Below are positions 8,192 through 21,427 of a stretch of 64,000 nt of DNA, piece after piece. Source of the stretch: Methylobacterium dankookense (GTDB lineage Bacteria > Pseudomonadota > Alphaproteobacteria > Rhizobiales > Beijerinckiaceae). The position numbers and the translations under genes are program-made. Under the pieces are notes generated by a model. That model saw only the letters and a list, made by a program, of their open reading frames with translations. It ran no database searches and had not been told where the DNA came from. How positions within the stretch are numbered: the first letter of the stretch is position 1; the number at the start of each line of letters is the position of its first letter. The DNA lies in the NCBI RefSeq assembly GCF_902141855.1, contig NZ_CABFVH010000024.1, forward strand, positions 19,522 to 83,521, given 5' to 3'.

Positions 8192-8433
8192 GGACGGATC
8201 GCACCTCCACCGCTTGGCTCGGTCCGGACCGGCACCCGGATGTCCGGGGACCGGGAAGCGGCGAAAACGCCCTCGGCCATCTCCGAAGTTGCGATTCAGG
8301 ATGCGCCCGCGCCGAGGCGCCGCGCGGTTCGCGCGGGCGAAGGCCGGCGTAGAGCCGGTCGCGGTCCCGTCGCGAGCAACGAGGACACCGCGTACGACAA
8401 GAAGGACGTCGTGGCACGATAGGGAGACGACGG

Positions 8434-9426
8434 ATGACGACCCTGCACCTCACGCACATGGCGGCCCTTGCCCACCTTGCGCCGCCCTGGCACCCCGAAC
8501 GGCCCGACCGCATCCAGGTAATCGAGCGCTGCCTGGAGCAGGAGCGCTTCGCCGCCCTCGTGCGCGAGCAGGCGCCCGTCGCCTCCGAGGCCGCCTTGGC
8601 ACGCGCGCACGACGTGGCTTACGTCGAGGCCACGCTCGCAGGGCTCCGGGACGGCGCCCTCCCGGGGGTGGACCACGACACGCATGTCTCCCCGGGCACG
8701 CTGGAGGCGGCCCTGCGCAGCGCCGGCGCCGCCGTCCAGGCCGTCGACGAGGTGATGACCGGGCAGGTCCGCAACGCATTCTCAGCCATGCGCCCGCCCG
8801 GGCACCATGCCGGCCGGGCACGGACGGCCGGCTTCTGCTTCTTCAACAACGTCGCCGTCGCGGCCCGCCACGCCCAGGCGGTGCACGGGGTTGGGCGCGT
8901 CGCGATCCTGGACTGGGACGCGCATCACGGCGACGGGACACAGGAGATCTTCTGGAACGATCCCGACGTCCTCTTCTGCTCGCTGCACCAATGGCCCTTC
9001 TACCCCGATACCGGCGCCGTGTCCGAGCGCGGGCCGCACGATACCGTCGTGAACGTGCCGCTGCCCGCAGGCGCCGACGGCGGGCCGTTCCGCGAGGGGC
9101 TGGCCGCGGTCGTGCTGCCCCGCATCCTGGACTTCCGACCAGACCTGATCCTGATCTCGGCGGGGTTCGACGCGCATTGGCGCGACCCCCTGGCCGACCT
9201 CCGACTCACGGAAGCGGATTTCCGCTGGGCGACCGAGCAGGTCATGGCGGTCGCCGACGCCACGTGCACCGGTCGCATCGTCTCGCTGCTGGAGGGAGGC
9301 TACGACCTCGTCGGGCTGGCGCGGTCGGTTGAGGCCCATGTCGCGGCCCTCATCGAGCCGGCGACCGGCCGGACCTGGGAGGCCGGCGAGGCCGCGCCGG
9401 CGGCGCTCGCGGATGCCGGAAGCTGA
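8434..9426 (+). CDS. Histone-deacetylase-fold amidohydrolase (acetylpolyamine/acetoin-utilisation type)
   Basis: This 330-aa protein belongs to the bacterial class II-like HDAC family, zinc hydrolases that remove acetyl groups from small amines or lysines. The catalytic core is complete: RPPGHHA (tandem His at about 124-125), GFCFFNNVA, the zinc motif DWDAHHGDGT at about 160-169, SAGFDAHWRDPL with the third metal-type Asp, and LEGGYDL. The substrate cannot be told from sequence. Acetylpolyamines, acetylated proteins such as Acs, or other amides are all possible. The gene stands alone, divergent from pdxH, with an AGGGAGA ribosome site. Confidence 0.9.
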   Translation: MTTLHLTHMAALAHLAPPWHPERPDRIQVIERCLEQERFAALVREQAPVASEAALARAHDVAYVEATLAGLRDGALPGVDHDTHVSPGTLEAALRSAGAAVQAVDEVMTGQVRNAFSAMRPPGHHAGRARTAGFCFFNNVAVAARHAQAVHGVGRVAILDWDAHHGDGTQEIFWNDPDVLFCSLHQWPFYPDTGAVSERGPHDTVVNVPLPAGADGGPFREGLAAVVLPRILDFRPDLILISAGFDAHWRDPLADLRLTEADFRWATEQVMAVADATCTGRIVSLLEGGYDLVGLARSVEAHVAALIEPATGRTWEAGEAAPAALADAGS

Positions 9427-9701
9427 CGAATGGCCTCCCTGAGGAACGCACCGAGATCGCTCATCCGTTCGGCGCCGGTTCGGGCGGCATCCGCGTGCGG
9501 GCAGATGGGCCCGTCCGCCGTTCCGCTCGGAGACCGGGCCAGCGGCGGCGCTCGCCTTCGCGCCATGCCGCGTATCGCCCTCGGACACCCGCCAGGGCCA
9601 TGAGCGTCAGCGTATCAGGACGATCGGCCGCTGCGCCCGCCGCAGGGCCGGGCCCCACCGCGCCGCCTCCCTTATGTCCCGGCGCCTCGGAACGCGCCGG
9701 C

Positions 9702-10799
9702 TCAGGCCTCGCGGAGCGCAGGCCTGCCTTCGGCATCCAGGACGAACGCCACGCCCGACTGTTCGAGGGCACGACGCACGGCCGTGACCGTTTCCGGGCG
9801 GGGCCGGACGGCGCTATTCCCGTCCTCCAACCGGACGACGGTCGAGATCGAGACGTTCGCGCGCTTGGCGAGTTCCTCCTTCGACAGGCAGGCCATGCCG
9901 CGGGCGGCCCGGACCTGCGCGGCCGTGGGGTTGGGTAAGTCCGGCCCGACACGACCGGCAGCGGATGCCGGTTCGGGGCGAGAGGGCACGTATCGGTTCC
10001 GGCCGGGAACGGAAAGGCAGACGCCGACCCACTCGCGCACCGAGCCGTCGCGGTTCATCATCGGCGCGCCGCGCGCGTTGAACCAGCGGTACACCCCGTC
10101 CGCGCACAGCAGCCGGTAATCGGTGTTGTAAGGCGCGGCATGCGCGACCGCCGTCATCCAGGCGGCCGCCGTACGCGCACGGTCGTCCGGATGGACGGCG
10201 TCGAGCCATCCCTCCCCGGCCATGTCCGCATGGCTCTGGCCGGTCAGGGCTTGCCACTGCGGCATCTCGCGAGGTTCGCCGTCCGGCCCGTTGATCCAGA
10301 ACACGGCGGCGGTCGCGGCGACGAGGGCGTTGAGGCGGTCGTGCCGTTGGCGGACCGCGCGCATGGCGTCGTAACAGTCCGTCACGTCGAACATCACGCC
10401 CATGGCCTGCGCTGGCTTGCCGTCAGGCCCGAGGAGCACCTCGGCACGGTGCCGCACCCAGCGTTGCGTCCTATCCGGGCGGACGACCCGGAACTCGCGC
10501 GTGACCGGCTGACCGGAGCGAAGCAGCGCGAACTGGTCACCGTGGGCGGATTGGTCCTCGGGATGGATCATGTCGAGCAGCGCATCGATGGCGATCTCGG
10601 CCGCGGGGTCGAGCCCGAGGATGCGGATGAGGCCCACGGACGCCTCAAGGCGGTCGCCGCGCGGCCCGGCCGACCAGAAGCCGACCTCGCCGGTGTCCTC
10701 GACCAGCTTCAGGAAATGACGCGACGACAATCCGCGCGGTGCCAGGGAGGGGGCATCCTCGGAAAGCGGTCGCACGCGCATCAGCGAACGGGTGGGCAT
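9702..10799 (-). CDS. PAS-PAS-XRE sensory transcription regulator
   Basis: This 365-aa protein has two PAS folds, one at about residues 25-140 (PAS3-like, with IHPEDQSAHGDQFALLRSG and EFRVVRPDRTQRWVRHRAEV) and one at about 150-270 (VHPDDRARTAAAW, YRLLCADGVYRWFNARGAP). An XRE/Cro-type HTH follows at about 295-350 (VRAARGMACLSKEELAKRAN, VSISTVVRLEDGN). PAS sensing joined directly to an XRE DNA-binding domain suggests a one-component regulator. The ATG at 10799 has a GGAG site 7-8 bp upstream and is preferred to a GTG at 10847. The 275 bp downstream (9427-9701) hold no gene. The target is unknown. Confidence 0.8.
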   Translation of the reverse strand: MPTRSLMRVRPLSEDAPSLAPRGLSSRHFLKLVEDTGEVGFWSAGPRGDRLEASVGLIRILGLDPAAEIAIDALLDMIHPEDQSAHGDQFALLRSGQPVTREFRVVRPDRTQRWVRHRAEVLLGPDGKPAQAMGVMFDVTDCYDAMRAVRQRHDRLNALVAATAAVFWINGPDGEPREMPQWQALTGQSHADMAGEGWLDAVHPDDRARTAAAWMTAVAHAAPYNTDYRLLCADGVYRWFNARGAPMMNRDGSVREWVGVCLSVPGRNRYVPSRPEPASAAGRVGPDLPNPTAAQVRAARGMACLSKEELAKRANVSISTVVRLEDGNSAVRPRPETVTAVRRALEQSGVAFVLDAEGRPALREA

Positions 10800-11112
10800 C
10801 GGGATCTCCGCCGAGACGAGCAGGCCGCGTGAGCGATTTTCCTCCACCGGAAGGTAACCAGCGGCTTAATGCGACCGCTTCCGCCTCAACGAGGCCGAAC
10901 GATCCCGGTCGATCATGCCGGTTTTCCCGGATCGCAACAATCGAACCGCTCGAACCCTAAGCTAACGTCGCCGCCGTCGACGAGGTCGGGCCGGCCTTGC
11001 GACCATCGCCTTACGTCGCGGGGCAGCCTCATGGACGTGGGCAACAAAGCGTGTCCATTTCCGTTGTGATGATGCCCCAGGGCCGAGCCTGAGCCCTGCG
11101 CCTCGGTGAGCC

Positions 11113-12288
11113 ATGTCGGACCAGCCTATCCCGCCGCCGCCTCCCGCCCAGCCAGGGCAGGCCTCCTCGGCCCTGTGGACCGTGTTCCTGGGCGCGGCCC
11201 TCGTCGGCTTGGTCGCCCTGCCGAGGCGCTCCAGAGCAGGCTGCTTGTCCGCGGCTAGCGGTGCCCGGAAGGACGACCGGAAGCTCGGGACCGAGGACGG
11301 GCCCGCCTCGCACGAGGGCGCCGCGGCCGAGCGCGTGGCCGAGCGTGAGCCGGGACGGGGGCGCAAGGCGGATGCGCCTTCCGAGATCCCCGCCAAGGGT
11401 TGGAAGGACATCGCGCTGCGCCTCTACCGGGAGTTCTCCAACGACCGCATCCTGCTGGTCGCTGCCGGCGTCACCTTCTACGCCATCCTAGCCCTGTTCC
11501 CGGCCATCGCCGCCCTCGTTTCCATCTACGGCGCGGTCGCGGATGCCAGCACCATCAACACGCACCTGAACGAGATGCGCGGCCTCTTCCCGGACGGCGC
11601 CATCGACATCATCGGTGGCCAAGTGAAGCGGCTGACTGCCAAGGGCGACGGCACGCTCGGGCTCACCGCCGTGATCAGCATCCTGATCTCGCTCTGGAGC
11701 GCGAACGGAGGGATGAAGGCGATCTTCGACGCGCTGAACATCGCCTACGAGGAGGAGGAGAAGCGCTCGATCGTGATTCTGAACCTGCAGTCGCTCGCCT
11801 TCACGGCAGGCGCGCTGCTGTTCGTCGTGCTGGCGCTGACCGGCATCGTGGTGGTGCCCGCCGCGCTTCAGGTGCTCGGACTCGACCAGAAGGCCTGGTA
11901 CATCGCGCTCCTGCGCTTTCCAGCCCTGCTGCTCCTCGTCATTGGGACCTTGGCCGTGCTGTACCGCTACGGACCCAGCCGCAGGAAGCCGAAGTGGCGC
12001 TGGGTGACCTGGGGCAGCGCGCTGGCCGGCGTGCTCTGGCTGATCGTATCGGGGCTGTTCTCCTGGTACGTGGCCAACTTCGGCAGCTACAACGAGACCT
12101 ACGGCTCGCTGGGAGCGGCCATCGGCTTCATGACCTGGATCTGGCTGTCCACGACGGTGGTGCTGCTCGGGGCCGAGCTCAACGCCGAGATGGAGCATCA
12201 GACCGCGCGCGACACCACGGTCGGCGGCGAGAAGCCGCTCGGAGCCCGGCAGGCCCGCATGGCAGACACCGTCGCAGCATCCGCTTGA
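11113..12288 (+). CDS. YihY/BrkB-family inner membrane protein
   Basis: This 391-aa protein is of the YihY/virulence factor BrkB family. It opens with a Pro-rich tail, one short hydrophobic segment (LWTVFLGAALVGLVAL) and a charged linker to about residue 95. The conserved core follows (AAGVTFYAILALFPAIAALVS; SLWSANGGMKAIFDALNIAY; YGSLGAAIGFMTWIWLS), with about six membrane spans. Family members are called putative transporters, and no substrate is established. The variable charged N-terminal extension is common in rhizobial relatives. The 265 bp upstream (10848-11112) hold no other gene. Confidence 0.88.
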   Translation: MSDQPIPPPPPAQPGQASSALWTVFLGAALVGLVALPRRSRAGCLSAASGARKDDRKLGTEDGPASHEGAAAERVAEREPGRGRKADAPSEIPAKGWKDIALRLYREFSNDRILLVAAGVTFYAILALFPAIAALVSIYGAVADASTINTHLNEMRGLFPDGAIDIIGGQVKRLTAKGDGTLGLTAVISILISLWSANGGMKAIFDALNIAYEEEEKRSIVILNLQSLAFTAGALLFVVLALTGIVVVPAALQVLGLDQKAWYIALLRFPALLLLVIGTLAVLYRYGPSRRKPKWRWVTWGSALAGVLWLIVSGLFSWYVANFGSYNETYGSLGAAIGFMTWIWLSTTVVLLGAELNAEMEHQTARDTTVGGEKPLGARQARMADTVAASA

Positions 12289-12445
12289 CCGCGCGCGACG
12301 TTGTCGCCCGCCTGGGGCGCGGTCCGGCAGTCGGCGATTGCGTAGCCTCACTGGTCGGCCTACGCCTCGCTGCATATGACAAGCAAGCGGCTCCCATCTC
12401 CGTCGGGCGTCCGCAGTCATCCAGAACCCGACGCGAAACCCTGTC

Positions 12446-16417
<3,972 letters not shown>

Positions 16418-16622
16418 CGCCCCTGCCGGGGCTCGGGCGGCGGATCCCCCGCCGTCTCGGCGTCCCGCGCCAGCGAAGGCTGCACCAGGCGCCGCTTCCG
16501 CGCTGTCGGTACGGTGTGCATGCGTTGCCTCTCGGGTGCTAATAGGCAAGGGATGGCCCGAACCCGACCATGTCACCCCGCGCCCGTCGAGACCGCGCGG
16601 GGCCCCTCGTGCCGGCCCCCCG

Positions 16623-19121
16623 ATGAACGTACCTGAAGCGACCTTGGACAACGTCGTCGACCCGGCCCGGCTCGCAGCCCTGGCCGCCTACGACATCCTC
16701 GACACCGCGCCGGAGCAAGGGTTCGACGACATCGTCCTGCTCGCCCGCAACATCTGCGAGACCCCGGTCGCTTTAGTCAGCCTCGTCGCCGGCGACCGGC
16801 AGTGGTTCAAGGCCCGCCTCGGCTTTCCCGAGTGTGGAACGGACCTGAACGCATCCGTCTGCGCCCATGCCCTGGTCGAGCCCGATCTGCTCGTCATCCC
16901 CGACCTGAGCCTCGACCCGCGCACGCGCTCCAATCCCCTCGTCACCGGAGGGCCGCGCATCCGGTTCTACGCCGGCGCTCCCCTGCGGACGCCGGACGGC
17001 ATGGTGCTGGGCAGCCTCTGCGTCATCGACGTCGAGGCCCGCCCGGCGGGCCTGACGCAGCGTCAGGCCGAGTCCCTGCGCGCGCTCGCCGGGCAGGTCA
17101 TGGCGCAGCTGGAGCTACGCCGGGCGCTGGCCGATCATCGCCGCCTGCTCGGCCAGAGCGAGGAGCTGATCCGCGCCCAGGCCGCCATGTCCGGGGCAAA
17201 GGGCGACATCGAGGCCATTCTCGACGCTCTTGTGACCGGCGCGATGCAGGCCCTGCCCCATGCCGAAGGAGCCGTCATCGAGGCGCGCGAGGGCGAGGAA
17301 CTCGTCTACCGCGCGACCAAGGGCGTGCTCGTCCCGCACGCCGGCCTCCGGCTACCGCTCGACGGCAGCCTCGCGGGCGCATGCCTGCTCGCCGGCGAGC
17401 CCATCCTGGTGCCGGACGTGCTGAAGGATCCGCGCGTCAAGCGGGACCTCGTGGAGTCCCTCCGCCTGCGCTCCTGCATCCTCGTCCCGGTCAGGCAGGC
17501 CGGCAGGGCGGTCGGGGTACTCAAGCTGCAATCGAGCCGGCGCGGCGCCTTCACCGCGATGGACCTGAAGCTCGCCGAGGTCCTCGCCGGCACCGTGTCG
17601 GCCGGGCTCGCAGAGGTGGCCGAGGCCGAGGCCCGGCGCGAGGCCGAGATCCGGTTGCGACGCGCTCAAGAGGCCGGCGGCGTGGGCGTGTTCTCCATAG
17701 GACTCGACGGCATCCTGCACGCCACGCCCGAGTTCTGCCGCCTCTACGGCCTGGCCCCGCGCGACAGCTACCCGTCCACGGCGTTCGAGGAGCTCATCAT
17801 CCCCGAGGACGCGCATCTGATCTCGACGGCGGCATCGCGACGGAGCGGGAAGGCACCGCGCGACGTGGAGTACCGCGTCCGCCGGCCGGACACCGGCGAA
17901 CTGCGCTGGATCGCCCGCAAGGGCGAGCTCGAATACGATCAGGCCGGCAAGCCGGTACGCTTCGTCGGCGTGGCCCGCGACATCACCGAGCAGCGGGCCG
18001 ACCGTGACGCGCTCGCCGAGAGCGAGCGGTTCAAGGCCGTGCTGCTGGGGCTCGGCGACCGGCTGCGCGATCTTACGGAGGTTGCCGAGGTGACGCGGGT
18101 AGCGGCCGAGGTCGCCGGCATGGCCCTACGTGCCAGCCGGGCCGGCTTCGGCCGGATCGACGCCGTGGGCGAGCACCTGAGCATCGAGCCGGACTGGACT
18201 GCACCGGGTCAGGCAAGCGTCGCCGGCCAGCACCGCTTCGCCGACTACGGCGACTTCCACCAAGGGCTCATGCGTGGCGAGCCCCTCGTGGTCAACGACG
18301 CCGCCGTGGACCCGCGCACGGCTGCGTCCATGCCGGCGCTGCGGACCATGGATGTGGCAGCGTTCGTCGACACCCCGTTGCGCGAGCGCGGCAGGACCGT
18401 GGCGCTGTTCTTCGTGCATGACCGAGTGCCCCGGACCTGGACCGCGCAGGAGCTTGAATTCCTGCGCGCGATCGCCGACCGGGTCGAGGTCGGCGTCGCC
18501 CGGCTGCGGGCCGAGGAGCGGCAGCGCCTGCTCAACCACGAGCTCTCGCACCGCATGAAGAACCTTATTTCGATGGTGCAGGCGGTCGTGGCGCAGACCC
18601 TCCGAGGGGCCAACGACGTCGAGACGGTGCGCGGGGTCTTGGCCCGACGCCTCGTCGCATTGGGCAAGGCGCACGACATCCTGCTCGGAGGCGTTGCCGA
18701 ACGCGCCCCGCTCGCAGCGGTCGTGCGGGAAGGCATCGGGGCCCTCGAAGGTGCGTCCGACCGCGTGCATGTCGCCGGACCCGAGTTGGAGGTCGGCGCG
18801 AAGGCGGCCCTCTCGCTCGCGCTGATGCTGCACGAGATGACCACCAATGCCGTGAAGTATGGCGCGCTCTCGGTCGCGAACGGTCGGGTGGAGCTGTACT
18901 GGTCCATCTCCGAGGGCGACGGCGGCCCCGTGCTGAGGCTATCGTGGCGCGAGCGCGGTGGCCCCCCAGTCGAGCCGCCGGCCCGCAAGGGCTTCGGGAC
19001 GCGGTTGATCGAGCGCGGTTTGACCGGTCAGGTCGGCGGCGTCCTCGCGCTGGACTACCTTCCCGACGGCGTGACCTGCGTCGTCGAGGCGCCCCTGCGC
19101 AACTTCCAGGACGAAGGTTGA
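16623..19121 (+). CDS. GAF-GAF-PAS-GAF HWE-family sensor histidine kinase
   Basis: This 832-aa soluble kinase has GAF (about 20-165, with DRQWFKARLGFPECGTDLNA), GAF (200-345), PAS3 (355-470), GAF (480-630) and an HWE/HisKA_2 catalytic region. The catalytic region has phospho-His segment LNHELSHRMKNLISMVQAVV, N-box LHEMTTNAVKYGALS and WRE in LSWRERGGPPV. HWE kinases are typical of Rhizobiales and often feed general-stress or single-receiver partners. The ATG at 16623 begins the homology. It lies 205 bp after the larger kinase on the same strand. No receiver is fused, but a lone receiver gene lies downstream at 19963 on the other strand. Confidence 0.9.
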   Translation: MNVPEATLDNVVDPARLAALAAYDILDTAPEQGFDDIVLLARNICETPVALVSLVAGDRQWFKARLGFPECGTDLNASVCAHALVEPDLLVIPDLSLDPRTRSNPLVTGGPRIRFYAGAPLRTPDGMVLGSLCVIDVEARPAGLTQRQAESLRALAGQVMAQLELRRALADHRRLLGQSEELIRAQAAMSGAKGDIEAILDALVTGAMQALPHAEGAVIEAREGEELVYRATKGVLVPHAGLRLPLDGSLAGACLLAGEPILVPDVLKDPRVKRDLVESLRLRSCILVPVRQAGRAVGVLKLQSSRRGAFTAMDLKLAEVLAGTVSAGLAEVAEAEARREAEIRLRRAQEAGGVGVFSIGLDGILHATPEFCRLYGLAPRDSYPSTAFEELIIPEDAHLISTAASRRSGKAPRDVEYRVRRPDTGELRWIARKGELEYDQAGKPVRFVGVARDITEQRADRDALAESERFKAVLLGLGDRLRDLTEVAEVTRVAAEVAGMALRASRAGFGRIDAVGEHLSIEPDWTAPGQASVAGQHRFADYGDFHQGLMRGEPLVVNDAAVDPRTAASMPALRTMDVAAFVDTPLRERGRTVALFFVHDRVPRTWTAQELEFLRAIADRVEVGVARLRAEERQRLLNHELSHRMKNLISMVQAVVAQTLRGANDVETVRGVLARRLVALGKAHDILLGGVAERAPLAAVVREGIGALEGASDRVHVAGPELEVGAKAALSLALMLHEMTTNAVKYGALSVANGRVELYWSISEGDGGPVLRLSWRERGGPPVEPPARKGFGTRLIERGLTGQVGGVLALDYLPDGVTCVVEAPLRNFQDEG

Positions 19122-19312
19122 AGCCGATATGCGGCCGGCGGGACGGCGAGCCTTGCCGCCAAGCTGAAACTTGGCGCCTTATCCGGTCGTTGCACCGCGC
19201 CGTCCCTCAACCCTGGTCGCCCCGACTGCGCCCGGCTGAGCGCCTGTAGCCGCTCCTCGAACGCATCCACGGAGCCACTCTGTCGCGGTGTGCGGCCCGC
19301 CACCGCGGTGAC

Positions 19313-19464
19313 CACGACGAGCAGGTTGCGGGCGAGGAGAAGAAGACCGACGAGCTGCTGACCCAGATCGCGGAGCGAACAACGTCGAGGGCGCGCAGGG
19401 CGATGCTGAGGAGGGCGCTTCTGGCGGTCAAAAGGGTTCAGGCAGGAAGAGCGGCAACAAGTAG
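19313..19464 (+). pseudogene. Remnant of a YciE/DUF892 ferritin-like protein C-terminus
   Basis: A short stretch reads DEQVAGEEKKTDELLTQIAE, which resembles the last helix of DUF892 (YciE-type) ferritin-like proteins. Near 19378 the frame shifts, and the other frame runs through a Gly/Glu/Lys-rich tail (NNVEGAQGDAEEGASGG, then GRKSGNK) to a TAG at 19462-19464, as such proteins usually end. No start or N-terminal domain is visible upstream between the kinase stop at 19121 and here. This is inferred to be a decayed gene end. The assignment rests on a short match. Confidence 0.4.
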
Positions 19465-19962
19465 GCACCCCGTCAGGCCAAGCTTAGGTGATATCGGCAC
19501 AGCGGGGTAAGCTCTGCTGCGCCGTCGCATGTTGACTTGGCTTAGCTAGCGGCGAAGGCCTGACCAAAAAATGCTGCCTCGGAGGACAGCATAGAAGTAT
19601 TAGGAGGAAAAGCCCATGAGGGATCGGCTGCCTCGTTCCTTCAGAAGGTTCAGAGGAAACGCTGCGCCGCAACAACGCTAGTTGCGACGCAGCGTTCCAA
19701 GGCGCATGCAGTTTGCATGCGACAGCTTTTGACCTGAGCAGCCTCATGCTCAATCCGCCTCGACGCGTCCATGCCGTTCTGCTGTGCTGGCTCGCGCGCC
19801 GCGACGTGGCCGCTGCCGATCGCGCCCACGCATCCGGGGATCTCATCACCTCGCGGCGGCTCCTGGAGCAGGCTGATCAGCGTCTGAAAACGGCTTGCGG
19901 CTGCCAGTGGCCATCCGCGGCTCAGGAAGCCGCCGTAGGCCAGAGTAGAGATAACGACGATC
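19465..19962 (+). other. Low-GC stretch without a confident gene
   Basis: This region has visibly lower GC than its neighbours. A 93-aa frame from 19713 to 19994 (with RRVHAVLLCWLARRDVAAAD and LLEQADQRLKTACG) could be a small protein, but it lacks a clear ribosome site and runs into the convergent receiver gene. I could not assign it. Antisense frames here have no recognisable content. Confidence 0.3.
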
Positions 19963-20343
19963 TCAGAAGGGCCTGGCTCTTTCGAACGCGCTGAGCACAT
20001 GCTCGGCCATATAGGGCTTGGGCACGAACATGCCGTGATCGGGCACATCGCGCGAGGCCAGTTGGCAGCGCCCCGAGGTCAACACCAAGCGGATGTGAGG
20101 CCAGCGCTCGGCTACTTGGTTAGCCAGTGCGAAGCCGTTCATCGATCCAGGCATTTCGATATCGGTGAAAAGCGCACCGATGTCGCCACGGCTTTCCAGG
20201 ATCGCCCAGGCCTCGTCTGCCGTGGCTGCCTCGAAGACCGTCAGGCCCGCAGCCTCCAGCATGTCGACCGCCACCATACGCACGAGCGCTTCGTCCTCGA
20301 CGACCAAGACGACGGAGATGGAGGGCGGAAGGGCAGGTGACAT
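19963..20343 (-). CDS. Single-domain response regulator (receiver)
   Basis: This 126-aa protein is a stand-alone receiver: VVEDEALVRM (acidic pocket), phospho-acceptor Asp in LFTDIEMPGSMNG, Thr/Ser in LVLTSGR and Lys in FVPKPY. This form is common among Rhizobiales receivers that partner HWE kinases. It is therefore a plausible partner for the kinase at 16623, although they are convergent and 840 bp apart. It lies in a lower-GC segment and no Shine-Dalgarno sequence is obvious. It is probably functional, since all key residues are kept. Confidence 0.8.
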   Translation of the reverse strand: MSPALPPSISVVLVVEDEALVRMVAVDMLEAAGLTVFEAATADEAWAILESRGDIGALFTDIEMPGSMNGFALANQVAERWPHIRLVLTSGRCQLASRDVPDHGMFVPKPYMAEHVLSAFERARPF

Positions 20344-20411
20344 AGAATGATCAACCGCGGCGGAGGTATATGGTTCACGTATGTTAGGAGTAGGCGAAAG
20401 CCGGTAGGAGC

Positions 20412-20648
20412 CTACTCACTGTCCTCGGCAGGCTCTCCCTCTGACAGCTCAGAGGCACCCAGATTGCCGCGCAGCTCCATGCCTTTGACGCGCTGCTGCC
20501 GGCCCATCTGCCTGAACAGCTCCGCGGTCGCATGATGCCCATGCTGTGCAAGTTCGTGGGCGCGCGTAGCCAGCTCGCGGGCCATACCTTCTCGCTCGAT
20601 GATCTCTGCGATTGTCGCGTCCATACGGCGCCTGCGCTCGTCGGGCAT
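20412..20648 (-). CDS. Small charged helical protein, unknown
   Basis: This 78-aa, strongly charged frame (DATIAEIIEREGMARELATR, AHELAQHGHHATAELFRQMG) looks like two amphipathic helices with an acidic tail. It sits upstream of the receiver gene on the same strand, 68 bp away, in the same lower-GC patch. I do not recognise a family. There is no strong ribosome site, so the start is uncertain. Even residue composition and lack of overlap with another gene support it as real. Confidence 0.45.
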   Translation of the reverse strand: MPDERRRRMDATIAEIIEREGMARELATRAHELAQHGHHATAELFRQMGRQQRVKGMELRGNLGASELSEGEPAEDSE

Positions 20649-21349
20649 CGTCGTTTGTCAGTTTGTGAGGGTGCGGCGGAGATGGCGATCCGCGACATCC
20701 ACGCAAGCGAGGGCGCTCTGCGTCTTGAGCCAGCCCGATTTGCTGGAAGTGCAAGGCTCAGCAGTGGGTTAGAGGCTTTGTGTTTGCGGCTTCGGAACAG
20801 CCTGTGATGCTCATGCTAAGCCAGGACCCCATAATGGGTGCTGCTGACCGGGCCCGGAGCGGCCTCCGCACTCCACTCAATAGGGTGGGGGACCACGCGG
20901 GGGACGCTACCGCCTGAGAAGCAAAAAAGCCCTGCATATGCAGGGTCTTGAGCGAGCAAGTGGCGGAGGGAACGTCCGGGAACGTGCGGCGCCGGATCGA
21001 GGCAACCGCCGATGTTGTGGCGGCACGCCTTTCGGCAAGTCCGGCCTCGGGCCCGGACGCGGGGCTCACGCTGCGGCGTCCAGTTTGGTTCTGCCTACCC
21101 GCCGCCCGGGTGGGCGAGTTCGACCGCCGGGGCGGCGACATGGATGGCCGGCATAGGTCGGCCCCGGGGTGCCAACGGTCCGGGCCCAGACCGGCCGTGC
21201 CGCCGGCGCGCGGATGGCGCGTTTCCCATCGCCCGTGCGGGTGGGCGGCCTGTCGCTTGGCGACGGGGATCATGCGCCGGACCCGCGCGACGCGTTCCAC
21301 CCCGGTTGTTTCGCGTGAGCCGCGGTCGCGCACCGGTGGCGAGCGCTGC
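20649..21349 (+). other. Intergenic stretch with a minus-strand terminator
   Basis: About 700 bp carry no gene I can support. The left part is of lower GC, and the right part (from about 20950) returns to the high-GC norm. A hairpin with a T-tract on the minus strand lies at 20923-20945. Long frames on both strands are Arg/Ala/Pro-rich and show no family features. Confidence 0.4.
20923..20945 (-). terminator. Rho-independent terminator (minus strand)
   Basis: A perfect palindrome CCCTGCATATGCAGGG (20930-20945) is followed on the minus strand by GC and six T residues. This is the form of an intrinsic terminator, but no gene ending just upstream of it on that strand is recognisable, so it may be the scar of a lost gene. 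Confidence 0.6.
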
Positions 21350-21363
21350 TTGAGCTGGATCAA
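21350..21363 (+). promoter_or_regulatory. FNR/FixK box upstream of usp-cytochrome c
   Basis: TTGAGCTGGATCAA fits TTGA-N6-TCAA. It ends 64 bp before the universal stress protein ATG, the same spacing class as the pqqC and pdxH sites. Confidence 0.75.
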
Positions 21364-21427
21364 GGTCGTGGATGCGCCGGCCGGGCCAAGGTGCGCCCGC
21401 AACGTTCGGAACGCCTCGGAGGCGCAC

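Noticed and set aside
20923..20970. Possible tRNA-Ser 3' end (CTCCGCCA-like) next to the hairpin, as an attachment site
   Set aside because: Only about 10 bases agree and no T-arm sequence adjoins, so a tRNA or att site cannot be supported.
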